A DNA stretch of 64,000 nt, taken from assembly GCA_010645155.1 (NCBI GenBank), contig CM021314.1, positions 2,993,501-3,057,500 on the forward strand, written 5' to 3'. The translations under genes were made by a program, and so were the position numbers. The DNA comes from Tigriopus japonicus (Eukaryota > Arthropoda > Copepoda > Harpacticoida > Harpacticidae). The notes below the pieces were generated by a model. The model saw only the letters and a list, made by a program, of their open reading frames with translations, did not search any database and was not told the DNA's origin. This document shows positions 50,865 through 63,700 of the stretch, piece after piece (within the stretch, counting starts at the first letter, position 1; each line of letters starts with the position of its first letter).

Positions 50865-51945
50865 GTTTAAACGGGATGAAATTCCGCACAATGAAGTATG
50901 GGGCGTCAAAATTAGATGTTCTCCTAGAGGTGCTTTTCGATTAATCAGTTAATCCGATTAAAGAAAAATATCGATTAATCATTAACCGATTAATATATAT
51001 ATATACAACTGAAACGATTAATTTCGGAAAATTCAAAAGACCAAAACGAAAGAGAAACGCCGTTTTATTTTACTCTAATTCTTGCACAAGGAAGGATCGC
51101 AAAAAAACTCGTTTGACTCGGCTGTGACACAGGCTCCGCAAATTTAAGAGAATGCTTGTGATTGAGGTGATATTTGAATGATGAAGGTGACGAGCTGAAC
51201 TTGAATTGAACCTTGCAGAGTTTGCATCTCACTTTCTTTTGGTCACTTCTGAGCATTTCAAAGTGTTGTTGCCATATTTCAGATCTTTTTCATGGGACTG
51301 GAACCCAGCTTTGGTCACTTTACTCCATAATGTCAAATCTGGCTCTATTGACCATTTTACACCTCTCAACGTTTTCAAGCAATGCTGATTTGTTTTTCTT
51401 TTAAAGCTTACAAGTGAAGGAGCGACCAAGATGAGCAATCAGAGCGCTCTGAAGAAACCAGCTTTTCCGTTTTGTTAAGCAATTTTTGACCTCAGAAATT
51501 TAGATTTTACCTCTTTCCAAAATTAATCGTTTTAATCGATTAATCGCGATTAATCAACATTGATCAATCGTTAATCTTTAAAAAATGAATTATGATTAAT
51601 CGAAGCACCCCTATGTTCTACTCAAAGACAATTGAGGTTGTGATATTGAGCAGGTATCGTCCATGAAGGATTTAGGAGTTGTCATCTATAAGATCCATGA
51701 AAGTTCGATGAGCATTTCCAGTTGAAAGTAGGAAAAGTATTTTAAATGTGTTGCTAAATCTATCGCACTTTCAAGTCCAGAGATAGCCTCACAATGCTAA
51801 CATTGCACAAGTTGATTGTTCAGCCTCATCTAGAATATGCCTCACGCATTGGGGCACCCATGAGTTCGGCAGGTTTGCAAAAAGTCCAGTAGGTCCAAAG
51901 ATGTTTCACTAGGAACATCAGAGAAATGAGCGAGCACTTCGTCTC
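50865..51945 (+). mobile_element. Non-LTR RT relic split by a hAT insertion
   Basis: 50873-50924 (CGGGATGAAATTCCGCACAAT...) and 51614-51945 (...AAGGATTTAGGAGTTGTCAT...) match consecutive parts of the relic at 6115-6490 and would join there. The middle is a separate element at 50925-51613. Many stops; no intact frame. Confidence 0.75.
50925..51613 (-). mobile_element. hAT element remnant with BED zinc finger
   Basis: Starts TAGAGGTGCTTTTCGATTAA and ends TTAATCGAAGCACCCCTA, an inverted repeat. The flanking octamers TGTTCTCC (50917-50924) and TGTTCTAC (51614-51621) differ at one base, the hAT-type duplication. On the minus strand, from about 51330 to 51130, a frame encodes a BED-type finger: KVRCKLCKVQFKF, then SSFKYHLNHKH, with the Cys-x2-Cys and His-x4-His pairs. 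The catalytic part of the transposase is absent, so this is an internally deleted copy. Confidence 0.8.
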
Positions 51946-52019
51946 ATTTGTTCATTACGTGTTCCTTTTACACCAAACACAAAATGATCCATAGAAAGGT
52001 TCAGAAATGCTGAGCAATC

Positions 52020-52240
52020 AAATATTAATTGCAACTACGATAAGCTTGATTGAGCACCAAATGATCCATTCATGTTTCTCAATCTGACTAGGACGTACAA
52101 AACATTTGATTTGCTTAGGTACAACCAAACTGTTGACCAACCATGTGGAAAAGATACCATATTGTCTTGATCGCAATTTTGGTTCAAAATATCCATGGTG
52201 CAGGAATTGAAATAAAAAGATTCGTCTCCCAAATTACCCC
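52020..52240 (+). pseudogene. Decayed copy of promoter and exon 1 of the 46563 gene
   Basis: ATG at 52143 opens MWKRYHIVLIAILVQNIHGA, nearly the signal peptide at 46563, and continues IEIKRFVSQITPC before a TGA at the point where the parent reads PEWTN. The preceding 130 bp also matches (CATTCATGTTTCTCAATCTGA against CATTCATATTTCTGAATCTGA). Similarity fades after the stop. The splice donor is not preserved. Confidence 0.7.
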
Positions 52241-52489
52241 TTGTTGAGTCATTGATATGCTCGCTACTGTGATACCATACTCTCATGCTAGTCATTTCTG
52301 TGATATATAAAAACCTGTATCCAAGTAAATAAAGAGGAGTCATCAAACTAGTATAGTCCATGACTTAAAATGGCGCAGCCAGTTCGTCCGACCTGCTGCC
52401 CTCAGTTCATGGAACTTGTGAATCGTGATAGTACCGTTACATCCGTGGACGTCCAAGAACAGTAGGTCGGAGAACCTGCAACCGGTGAT

Positions 52490-52680
52490 CGAGGCCACCG
52501 CCACCTGTTGAACGAGGCCACCTGCGCCTGTTGAACGAGGCCACCTGCGCCTGTTGAACGAGGCCACTTGCGCCTGTTGAACGAGGCCACCACCGCCTCT
52601 TGAATGAGGACACTGCCGCCTGTTGAACGAGGCAACCGCCGCCTGTTGAACAAGGCCACCGCCACCTGTTGAACGCAGCC
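52490..52680. repeat. 23-bp minisatellite, 8 copies
   Basis: Units of the CGAGGCCACCTGCGCCTGTT type start at 52490, 52513, 52536, 52559, 52582, 52605, 52628 and 52651, with a partial ninth. The array is GC-rich in an AT-rich neighbourhood. The period is not a multiple of three, so the open frames through it are not evidence of coding. Confidence 0.9.
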
Positions 52681-53080
52681 ACCGTAGGCTTACACACGGT
52701 GCCGATGATTCACGCTGGTGATTGGTCAAGAGCATTCAGTTGAACATTCAGCTAATTCTAACGAAGTTCAACAACAAACCAGAGCACTTGTGTATTATAT
52801 GCTTCCAATACTCGTTGTGCACCTCTAGGTGTGAAGAGTGGAAAACTCAATAAACAATAAACAATAAACTTCTTCTTTGTTGATTTTGTAGTGATCTGAC
52901 CTGGTGCTGGGGTTGCCAATTTTCTCAAGTGAAATCATATTCCCCACTGTCTACCAGCCTTCATAAACAGGTTTTTTTCTTTAAGAAGCGACACAAGGCA
53001 AGATATCTCTGACTTTCGTGACTTCTGAGCAGGGTTGCAAATCAACCTCAAATTCGTGTTTGCTCATATACCACAGCAAA

Positions 53081-53899
53081 AGGTTGGTCTACACATGAAA
53101 CAAAACGGCAAATATTTGGTCAAATCCAAGACAAAATTAGCTTGATGGCAAATATTATTTTCTGTTTGTCAAATATTTCTGACTTTGAACATGTTGAAAA
53201 ATTATTTGTCCTTAGGCTAAATTTCTCTCGTCGACAATCGAAATACACAGAGATGCATGCAGGGTGTCCAATCACGAAACGATTATTGTTAAGTAAAAAG
53301 TTTCAAATTAATGGATTGCAGGACAAAACAATAATCCTTTAAATTTTGGCATCAAGATCGTCAAAATTGAAGGTCATTTGTGAAAGATTGCAAGGATCAA
53401 CGGAAATGGACGACATCAAAAGTCACCGATAATCAGTTGGTAGTGTTATAAACTAGTCACGTCTCAAATGCGTCAACTGACAGGTTCGGAGGTAGCAAGG
53501 TTGCCAAGTGGCAGTTATGATTGCCAATGTTCACCAAAACCCAACTAGACGAAACCAAATGCCAGTGGAGAGTAGAGGTCTTAAAATGGTTGGGGGGGAC
53601 AAGAAAAGGACAGATGACAGTAGATATTGTCAATGTCCATAGCGTGGCATTATGCGTAAGACTTTCCATCCAAATTAAATGACACTGAAGGAAAGAAAAA
53701 AGTCTTGGGCAGAAAGCAAGATTTAAAAAAAATTAAAGATTTGAAAAAATGGGCAACACTTTGGCCAAGGGGAAAAATATTTGACAAACTGCACGTTCAC
53801 GTGTAGAAGCAACAGAAAGGAGACATTTGGCAAACACCAAACATTTTCGGAATATTTGACAAATAATCTAGCCAAAATGTTTCATGTGTAGACCAGCCT
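53081..53899. mobile_element. ~820-bp element with terminal inverted repeats
   Basis: AGGTTGGTCTACACATGAAA at 53081 is the inverted match of TTCATGTGTAGACCAGCCT ending at 53899. The ends continue loosely into AAATATTTG-like words. No transposase-like frame inside. Target-site duplication unclear. Confidence 0.6.
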
Positions 53900-55999
53900 A
53901 AAGCACCCATCCTCTAAGAGGTAACCCTACAGAAGCTCATGTAAAAGAAGAGAAGTCTCATTTCGTGTTCTCGTTTCTGATTGGTCGAGAGACGAGGAGG
54001 AAATAGAAGGAGGGAAAAAATCCAAACAAACGAGCCGCAAGGGCAAGAAATCACTCCCCTCTGAAGTTTTTCCCATTTTCGGTGAACTATACATTATTTA
54101 ATAGCAAATGTCTTGTACTTGAACCGTGTAGGTTTTTTATTATGTTTAATGGAAGTAACTTAATTTTAAGAGAACACTACTACTTTTCACATGCAGCCAC
54201 TAAATTCCAATAACTAAGGGCGATTAATAAAGAGGCTTTGCTCAGGAAAAAGTGGAGCTTGTTAGACGAATGGAAATCGAAAGTGTACTAGGAGCAGAGG
54301 TCCTATAGATTGGAAGCATTCCGTAGGTTGATGATGTTCCAAAGATTGAAGATGCTACAGAGATTATAGTTGTGCTAGAGATTTAATTGTCATAGTTATC
54401 ACGGAGGTCGGAGTGATTCCGGAGATTAGATATTGCCTAAAGAATAGGTACTTTTCAGAGATGTTTCAAAGATCGAAGATTAGCTGGAAGTCGTTTTTTT
54501 CCATGGGCGGCAACAAAGGCTGCAAAATTTCTCTTGATATCAATTTGATCCACTAATTAATAATAAACATGCAAGAACACACATGTAAGCCATGATCTTG
54601 ACATTACTTTAATCTACAACTACATCTAGATCCATTAATTTTACGAACCCGAGATTTCCTTTGTTCTGGATCCTTTGGGCGATGTATTTTATAGCCTTTA
54701 CGCTTATGACCTAAAAGCTATTCTGTTTTTGGATTTTATACACCATTGGTTAGAGTTCTTTTTCTGCGTTTCGAAAGATCATTCCAGTAAGGGATTTATA
54801 ACAACCTTCCGTTCACGCATTTTCCGATTGTAACCTATTCCGAATACTAGTTTTCCGAATCTGATATATGTCCGATTAGTCAAAAGTACGATTTGTGGCT
54901 TATTTACCAGATTTCCTAATAATCATTTGTGTATCGTCGGAAAAAAACCCGAGGTAAATCGAAACCCTAGCCATTCGGAAACATGATTTATTCGGAAAAA
55001 TATATAATCGGAAAATGGGTAACAAGTAGCTTAGACGGTCATGTCTTACACGGAAAAGTGGTACCGTGGAAAACAGAATTGCAGAAAAAAGTTTTCGTGC
55101 ATTCAGTAAGTCATGGAAATGTCATTGTAAGCGTGTTCTATAATTAAAGGACATATAACCTCGCACACTGATTTACAAAAGCCTTTGCATTTACAAAATT
55201 CATTGAAGAATCCAATTGTTCCAAATTGGGGCTCTCTGTGGAGTTAAGAGAAAAGAGAATTTGAGTGACCCATGGTCCGGTAAGAGTGAGTCAAGAGATA
55301 TTAGTAGACTACTGTATTTTACAAAGAATACACGCACAAATATATCATACACAGGATCGAGTACTCAAGAAAGCGGAGATCATACATTTGCCCCACCACC
55401 CCACCTTCGGGGAAATAATCGGCCTTGAGACATGGGAATGGCTCGGAGACGTGGCAGGATATGATATATCTGTAGTTACACCCATTATCCGTCGCAAACG
55501 TCCAAGTCTGAATCAACAGCCACAAAAGTCTGGCACCATCCACAAGAGCCAGTAATACGACGACGAGGGAGGGCCATTAATGCGGGCCGGCTATGTCGGG
55601 GTCACCAGAACAGCGGACGCGAGGTCTGCCAAGCAAACTGTTTAAAAAATCATTCGGGAACACACAAACCAGATGATGTTTGAGCACATATTAGTTAACG
55701 AAAACGTTTAAACTGCACGGTATGGACAAAAAGATTCTCTCAAGGATCCATATTCACTACATTGAAATGTGAGCTTCTGTCTTGTTTGGATTTTTTTAAG
55801 CTTAGCCTTTTCGCCGCCATGAATTTTCTGTCGCTAGTGTCTTGACAACGCTTCTTTTACAAGAGGTTCTTTAGGTAACCCTACCTTGCCACCTCCCGTG
55901 AAAAAACTTGCGCAAGCCGAGATTTCACATCACTGAGATTTTGTTGTCAATCACCCGATCATGTGAATTAATCGGCCCCTGTTTAAACTCCACACTAGT
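53900..55999. other. No supported gene; possible remains of duplicate
   Basis: If 52143 and 57477 are the two ends of one duplicated gene, its inner exons should lie here or in the following gap, but I could not find them. A 96-codon frame (55265-55555) opening with GTG has no recognisable feature. Confidence 0.35.
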
Positions 56000-56657
56000 N
56001 NNNNNNNNNNNNNNNNNNNNNNNNNNNNNNNNNNNNNNNNNNNNNNNNNNNNNNNNNNNNNNNNNNNNNNNNNNNNNNNNNNNNNNNNNNNNNNNNNNNN
56101 NNNNNNNNNNNNNNNNNNNNNNNNNNNNNNNNNNNNNNNNNNNNNNNNNNNNNNNNNNNNNNNNNNNNNNNNNNNNNNNNNNNNNNNNNNNNNNNNNNNN
56201 NNNNNNNNNNNNNNNNNNNNNNNNNNNNNNNNNNNNNNNNNNNNNNNNNNNNNNNNNNNNNNNNNNNNNNNNNNNNNNNNNNNNNNNNNNNNNNNNNNNN
56301 NNNNNNNNNNNNNNNNNNNNNNNNNNNNNNNNNNNNNNNNNNNNNNNNNNNNNNNNNNNNNNNNNNNNNNNNNNNNNNNNNNNNNNNNNNNNNNNNNNNN
56401 NNNNNNNNNNNNNNNNNNNNNNNNNNNNNNNNNNNNNNNNNNNNNNNNNNNNNNNNNNNNNNNNNNNNNNNNNNNNNNNNNNNNNNNNNNNNNNNNNNNN
56501 NNNNNNNNNNNNNNNNNNNNNNNNNNNNNNNNNNNNNNNNNNNNNNNNNNNNNNNNNNNNNNNNNNNNNNNNNNNNNNNNNNNNNNNNNNNNNNNNNNNN
56601 NNNNNNNNNNNNNNNNNNNNNNNNNNNNNNNNNNNNNNNNNNNNNNNNNNNNNNNNN
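56000..56657. other. Assembly gap (658 N)
   Basis: A run of 658 N, presumably a sized gap. It falls between the two exon remnants of the duplicated secreted-protein gene. Confidence 0.95.
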
Positions 56658-57476
56658 TACTAACAAGGTGTTGATGAATCTGGTTCCCATACAACTCCCC
56701 CAACACTGATCTCCCACTGTAGATTTCCCACAAGCGATCTCCGCCACGGGAAACTCTGCGAGTCACTCCTTGATTAATTTGCCGTAACAACACTGATGAA
56801 TTAATGAGATTGACACAACACTTAACCAAAATCCACCGGCTTGGCCATGAATGGATTTGGGAAACGACTGTTATTGTTGCCTACTTTTGTACTCATCAAT
56901 GACTTGTCACCTAATTGTCACAAATCTTGCACGATTTTGACCACTTGCTTTTTTAAATCTGTTTTCAATCAAACCTTGCGGCACCTCGCGATTAACATGT
57001 GGTCACGGAAAGTTTTCTTTCTCTGAATTGATTTCAGATTAATTATTTTGGGAGTTAATAAAGTGATTTACTTACAAATTGTATCCTTTGCATTGGTGAC
57101 TCACAAGTCATCGCTTAACCAATTTGTTTAGTAGTTGATCGCTCAATTTGGATTATTCGAATGATTCCGTGGGAAAATGATCTGAAGTCCCCCATGATGA
57201 CCGCTCCCTCAGTCAAATTATCAACATTTTGATTATAATTGGTTTTACGGGTTTTAGAGCGAGCAGCAAATTAGTCACACCCTTTTTTATATCCATTTTC
57301 TCAATTTTTTTATTCACAAAACAGTTTTGTTTACATCGTCTCAAGAGTAAACAGTCTGTTGATTGCCCACCAGTATTGAAGCAAGGAAAATATTGTTTGA
57401 AGCTGCCCAAAAACAAATATTGAATACTTTTTTGTTTTTATGGGACATACGGTAAACTGAAAGTGCTCCTTTTCAG
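56658..57476. other. No supported gene
   Basis: AT-rich sequence between the gap and the isolated exon at 57477; no exon recognised on either strand. Confidence 0.4.
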
Positions 57477-57585
57477 GTATTGGATCGCCGGATGCTTCAA
57501 ACCATCACTTGGTTTGTCTAGCTTTCGAGAAATCAACGATTATGCTAACGAGCAAGCACTTTGCTTATGCCAATTGACTAGTTAA
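57477..57585 (+). pseudogene. Isolated last exon of a paralog of the 46563 gene
   Basis: The same length (109 bp), acceptor (TTTTCAG) and phase as exon 7 at 48258-48366. It encodes YWIAGCFKPSLGLSSFREI, then a diverged tail (NEQALCLCQLTS) and TAA at 57583-57585. The exon itself is intact, but no upstream partner exons were found within the readable sequence. It could be part of a live gene whose inner exons are in the gap at 56000, or a fragment. Confidence 0.65.
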
Positions 57586-58237
57586 AGATTGATCAAGAAT
57601 AAAATAACTAAATACTCTTGCTCTTTGTGGATAGGTGGATAGGTAACTCTATGAAGATATCATTTGAGATCAGGTTTAGAATCTTCCTTCTGTTTAAATT
57701 TTTGGGCACCAGTTATTTAACTAAACCGCATTCCTATTTATGACATACTCTTGTCATTTTTCGGAATAATTTGTTATGATTTCGCAAATTATGGGGCTAT
57801 GTTTTTTCACTTCGGGCTTACTCCTGATTTTTCTGGAATTATTTTGTGTACCTATTGTTCGTTTTCCTCAATCTAATTTTCCTTTAACTGATCTCATTTT
57901 AAGGTCAAAAAAAGGACACCAAATTCAGATCAGCGAACTTCATGGATTTCCAATGATTTTTGTAGTGAAATGTTATATTCAATAGAACTCGACAAAGATT
58001 TTAAGTAAGTCACTACACTTAGATATCAATAACATTCTACAATGATGTGAGAAAGCACATTTTATCATAAGAACGAAAGTACTACATAATAATATCTTTA
58101 AGGTTTACAAGCAAGAAGTTACAACGTTTGTGTGTTAAACAAAAAATCCGAGATTACAAGTTGCAGTTGAATATTTGAAATGGGGATGAAGGTTGTTACA
58201 TCAGGACGAAAAAGCGAATAAGCAATCTTTTGACAAG
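57586..58237. other. Intergenic, no supported gene
   Basis: Separates the isolated exon from the 3' end of the scramblase gene, whose 3' untranslated region probably occupies the right part. A 69-codon plus-strand frame at 57776 shows no domain. Confidence 0.4.
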
Positions 58238-59358
58238 TCAGTCATCTGAACCTTTTTCAAAGTACATGAAATCAATAAGGAAAAGTGCGCCCAACAGAGT
58301 AGCCTTCATTCGCACATCTAAATCCATTGGAAACGAGATTCCAAAATTGTCAGCATCCGTGAATCCTTCACGAAGAAAACCAGACCATTGTTTCGTTATC
58401 TTCCCGATCTCCGTGCTACCATCTCCAGTCAAAACCTGAAATTCCACATCCCCACAAAGGCTGAAAGCGAAGCAACTGGGTGGACCACTGATTCGTAAGG
58501 TCGGGTTGTCACTTTGGTCATACACGACGAACTCGGAACTACACAAATTGCTGGAATGAAAATTCATCGGAAAATTCATCACCAGGACAAGGACTAATAC
58601 AAAACATTTTTGGCTCATTTGGATGGAATAAAGATTTTTCTGAGGCTTTTTCGAACCTGCTTTTGTGATTTCTTTTTATTTAACTCCTTTAAAAGAATAT
58701 GTATTCAAAATTTTGGACGGAATAGCAAAATTTTGACCAAAAAGTGTTCAAATTGAAAGATCAGAAATATTTCAGGGCCATTCTTTGGTCTTGAATTTTA
58801 AGGGTTGTCCAAATATGCCAACATGTATTCCTTGGGAGCCCCAGCAATGAATGATATTTTACAATACTTATTAAAAGTGCTTGCATAGTAATTCCTCCCT
58901 TGTAACGAACTGCAAGTACTAAATATTTCTAAATATGCTCACAAGTTAAGGATTTAAGGTTTTTGGGTATACCATTCTTGTTGCACGGAACCAATAACTG
59001 TTCCAGGAGGTGAATGAACTTCGATAGACTGGAGACAACAATTGAAAGGTCGAGAAAAGAGCATAACCTCTCGGTCCTGGAAATCAGTGACGGCTACTGA
59101 AAAAGGTCGGACGTTACCGCACATCATCCTGGAGCAACAATCCGAATCCTCCTTGGCCTTGAAAACATCTTGACCCATGGAATTACGAATAACATATTTG
59201 TTTTGAGTTTCGAATCCCAAAACAGCTTCCAATCCTTCCACTTTCTGCTTCACCAAGAGCATATCCAATTGGTTGAGATATTCAAGGCCTGGTGGAACGT
59301 TCAAAGGTACCATTCCCATGGATGAGAATCCAGGCTGAGTTGTTACTGGTTGCATCAT
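58238..59358 (-). CDS. Phospholipid scramblase (PLSCR family)
   Basis: PLSCR proteins are palmitoylated membrane proteins linked to Ca2+-dependent movement of phospholipids between leaflets. Exons (minus): 59358-58973 and 58550-58238, phase 2, 232 residues. Family blocks in order: PPGLEYLNQLDMLLVKQKVE, GFETQNKYVIRNSMGQDVF, DSDCCSRMMCG (the Cys cluster), RPFNCCLQSIEVHSPPGTVI, RISGPPSCFAFSLCGDVEFQ, then FTDADNFGISFPMDLDV (the proposed Ca2+-binding segment) and a final hydrophobic helix ATLLGALFLIDFMYFE. The N-terminus before the core is only about 23 residues, much shorter than the proline-rich region of human PLSCR1. An in-frame TGA upstream supports the start at 59358. The donor GTATAC is weak; reading through it gives WYTQKP and a stop, while the second exon alone could be read from an ATG at 58618. 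The spliced version restores the family order. Confidence 0.88.
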
Positions 59359-60756
59359 GATGCTGTTTGTACGACACTTGCTTCGTTGGATTTGTCAGTT
59401 CTTTCTTGTTCCGGAAATACTTCACAATCACATTCACGAGCTCAACTGTTCAAGGAGTGTTTTCCAATGCAAAAACGTGCTTTAAATTGAATCCATGGTC
59501 AAGTCCACAACGGCAAACGTTGATGGTCTTGGGGAAAAACACTTCATGCCAGCACGGTGGAATAATACTTGTAACTTAACTAGAATTGAAACACTACATC
59601 ACTTGAGACTCCAATTCACTCGAGGACACATGTAGCATCATGACGTTTCGATGTGTTTGAAGGAGAAGGGAAAGGCAAGTCGTACCTTTTAGGGATGTCC
59701 GGTAATTAAATCCTAAATCAAACAATTCCTTCGCTTTTTACAAAGTTGGGGGTTAACCCTGGTTTGAGTGTGTTTTTAATAGTTTGCAAGACTTATATTA
59801 TTATATGTCAAGGTTTTAATTCCTCCATGGCAACATTGAGAGTAATATTAAAATCAACAGTCTGGTTTAATAATGAATGTTTCTCTCGTAACATGACAAA
59901 TTTCTGATTTTTTACAAATTTCAGCCTCGCCATAAATTTCAAGATGTTCTTAAGATCTAAAATTCGAAGCTTCTGGCACGACATATTTGGTTATTAGAAC
60001 CAGAATGAATTGAATCTGGCAATCCCTACGTGACAACAAGGGCAGACTCACTGACGCAGCTTACCAAAAAGGCAGAACATTCAGCGGCTTTGGCTTTGCA
60101 GCTCTGGATAGAGCTCTCAAAGTAGAGAATGTAAAATGAACGACGGAACTCACTTTATTTTCACGCAACCTTTGATGGTAGCTTTGGACTTTGGTATCTT
60201 CGGGAGATTGTTCTGATTGCGTAATAAGGTTTTTCTGTAAGTTGGTGGGGGAGTCTTTAGATTTTTAAATGAACCCAAACAGTATTACTTTTTATAACAA
60301 TATTTCAAGAGTAATTGCTCATATTCAAATTTCAAATTGCTGCGTTGTCTAACCATCTCAGCGTAAGCACACTTTCTCAGTCAAAGGTTTTATTCTTTAG
60401 CAACTGCTACCTATCATCTACTACGGAGGTGTCTTATCGTTTTTGTGATTGTGATGTGTGATGGTATCTGAGTATTTAAAGACACGATATGATATGTATG
60501 AAGTTGGTATCTTTTACGTTGATTTTGGCTTCAACACAAAAGTCTGCTCCAAACACTCAGAGAAGATCATTTTTGCCTAAACATGCATGCTTGTGTACAA
60601 ATTTGAAACAAGTTCTGCAGAACTTTATGCATTTACCTCATAAGCACATACAAGGTTAACAAAAACAAAAATAAATATGTAGCTGTATTTGTATTCCAAT
60701 GGCGGGATGAACTCTGTGATTGCAAAATATATCGTGTCCGAACATGTTGATAGTTA
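59359..60756. other. Intergenic, no supported gene
   Basis: Contains the 5' flank of the scramblase gene and the 3' flank of the convertase gene. Nothing else recognised. Confidence 0.45.
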
Positions 60757-63700
60757 TCACAATGGTTGACTATATTTTTTGGACTCGTCGTCATCTTTGA
60801 AAATGTCATCCAAGAAAACTGGAAGTTCTTTTCTCTTCTTTGACCGATTCAAGACCTTCATTGTTCGTTTTCTTGGGCTTCTTTCCAGATCATTTAAAGC
60901 TAAGGGCGCCACTTTAGAACCATAAAGATGGAGCTTGGGTTCAGCTATTGTTCCAGATAATGCTTCCTTGGACACCTAATTTATTTAGAAACTTCAAATT
61001 AATTTCGTCTCAATTTGCTTAGTACAATTCCAACCTTATCGACGATGTACAGCTTCCAGGATCCCCACGGATTTTCTCCCCAAAAGTGAACGGACATGAA
61101 CTTCCACTTTTTGAAACCGGCATCAGATTTATCTTCTGGTCTTAAAGTCAACAATTGGCTAATACTCCCTAGAAGAATAACCACACAAAAACTAAAAAAA
61201 AGTGCTTGTTGATAGTTTGAACTTGTATTTACCCGAGGGAGAGATCAATGCAATTTGTAAGACTCCTCTAACTGGGTATTGAATACTCAATGACACTTCA
61301 ACATGTTCCAAGAACCTGACTTTGGCACTCTCAGGCACCTCAAACGTAACTTCCAAGGGCTGATTTGTTTCAATCTTTTTGCTTGTCCTAGAAAAGTTTC
61401 AAAACAGAACAAATGATCCTTCATAAGTCTTTCCGCGAATTCCAAAATTGTCTCTTACAAAGGTAAGCAATTAAAATCTTGATTCAGTGCCTCAGGCACC
61501 AACGTCCAATTCATCGCAGTTCGAACTAGTTTATAAGCATCCATAATACCAAATCCGAACCTGGAATTGTATTTTAGTCCAGCTCCATTGATTTGCCAAC
61601 CTTGATTTTCCTCCAAGACATCCGTTGAAGCGGTGAGGACCACCAAATGTTGCACATCCCTCCATGTTAAGCTAGGGCTAGAATATGAAATAATCAGACG
61701 ATTAAGTTAAATGCATATGTTTGATGCACAATATCAAATCATTATTTTGTGCATGTTTAAAATTGCATCAACGTTCATTACATACTTTGCTTCCAATGCC
61801 AGAGCTATGATTCCAGCCGCCAGGGGCGCTGCTGCCGAAGTTCCTGTATGACCCACAGTGCAAGTGTTGTTGGTATCTGTCGTGGCCTGTAGTCATCCAA
61901 AAATTAGATTTCACTTTTATTTACCTTCCTTGGAATATGAATTAGCCCACTCACTATTTTTTGGTCCGTATAAGCTCCACTAGAATATGTGGAGGCCATG
62001 GTACTTGAACATTTCTCTCCATACCAAGGAAACTGGCCTTGTTCACTGGCACTCCCTATTTTATCAGGAAAATCAATTACAGTAAAATTAAAGTTGATTT
62101 GTTTATCGTAGAGGGTGTAAATTCCTCAAAGCGAATTTAGCTTCCCAGAATTAGGAGACAAAACCTGAAAGTCGCAATCCAGCAACTTCTGGTCTTTTGA
62201 TGGAGTTTTGAACTCAGCCAGACTCATGTAAAGGTACTGAATGTAAAGAAAGTATTTATTGTATTTGTCATAACATACCAATGGAGATTGTATAAATACT
62301 GGAGGTGTATCCATCACAGTTGCAATTATCATCATGCATACCACCATTCCCAGCTGCCCAAACGTAAATAATTCCTCTTCCTTTCCGCCCCTAGAAAGAT
62401 TTTATTCGATTAACAAAGCATAAAGGCGTAGTTAAAGAATTGAAAAATATGTAAAAGGTTAATCTCATTTACCTTTGTGACTCCTTTAAGTAATGCCGCT
62501 TGAGCCAAATGCCCTGGAGCCTCTACGGTTTTTCCATCATCACTTGGCCCCCAACTGGCCGTGAAAATGTCAACTCTGTTCCAAGTCAATTTTTTTACAA
62601 AATTAGCTATATTGATCTTGTGTTCATTTCCATACTTATCATATGCATGTTGAAGCGACAGACCCTCAATTTGGTCGTTGATCTTGCCATCTAACATGCG
62701 TATTCCGCCAATTTTCGAGTTGAATGCCATTCCAACGCCGCATTTTCTGTTATTAGCAACCATCGAGATTTCACCAGCGCATCGTGTTCCATGTGAGTTG
62801 GGCACTCCATTAGGATCACTCGGATATCTTGGTGTAGGATCAGGATCACCTTTGGAACCATTATTGTAATCATAGCTAATTTCCGGGTCCTTTCCAATGA
62901 GACTTTGTTTTGGGTGTGTATTCGTTACTCATTGAATGAATAGACCTTACATAGTTCAATCGTAGATCATCATGTGTGTGCTCGAGGCCGTCGTCCAAAA
63001 CACAAACTCGAATTCCTTTGCCCGTGATGCCCATGTTAAACACAGGGATAACATTCAGATTGATTGAGGGCAGACTCGATCGAGAACGTGTATCTTGCTA
63101 AACAGAAATATGAATGGTTGGACTATGTCATGTTAAATTTTGGTCACCCTTCTATTCACGTGTTTCCAAGTTGCTCTTTCAACCATCAAGGAAAAGAGGA
63201 AATCTAAGAAACATAATGAACTAGGTTTTTGGATTTGGAATGTAGGCTCAAAACCTCTTTCCGGCAAGCAGCATCTTTGGTTCATGAGAAGACAAAAACG
63301 CACTTTGGAGTGATTGCCAAAGTTTTCAGGTATTCAAAATTCCAGGTAGGTGAAGTTTTGAAAACTAGATATAAATTTGATATGCACTTTTAGCAAATGT
63401 GGTAGATTGTCAAAATTTGCAAAGTACAAATTGTGTTGAAACCTATCAAGTGGCATTCCTTAGAACAATAGTTCTATAGTTCATACATTGAAATTTTGAT
63501 ATACGTGTAAGCATGGTGTAAGTAAATTTTGAGCATTTAAAAAGGCTCTAAAACATTTTTTGAATACGCTCTTTCGGACCATACTCAACATCCTTAGAAA
63601 TTGGTGCCTTAAATGCAGTAGAAGGATGCGTTTCCTCGTCTTGCCACCCACATAGCCAATGTAACAAACAATTAATCAAAGCAACCTTACCATGTACCAT

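Noticed and set aside
52343..52735. Overlapping 86-130-codon frames through the 23-bp array
   Set aside because: The period is not a multiple of three, so all three frames stay open through the repeat without implying a protein.
55908..56829. 250-290-codon frames across the N gap at 56000
   Set aside because: Composed mostly of N; the flanks show no domain.
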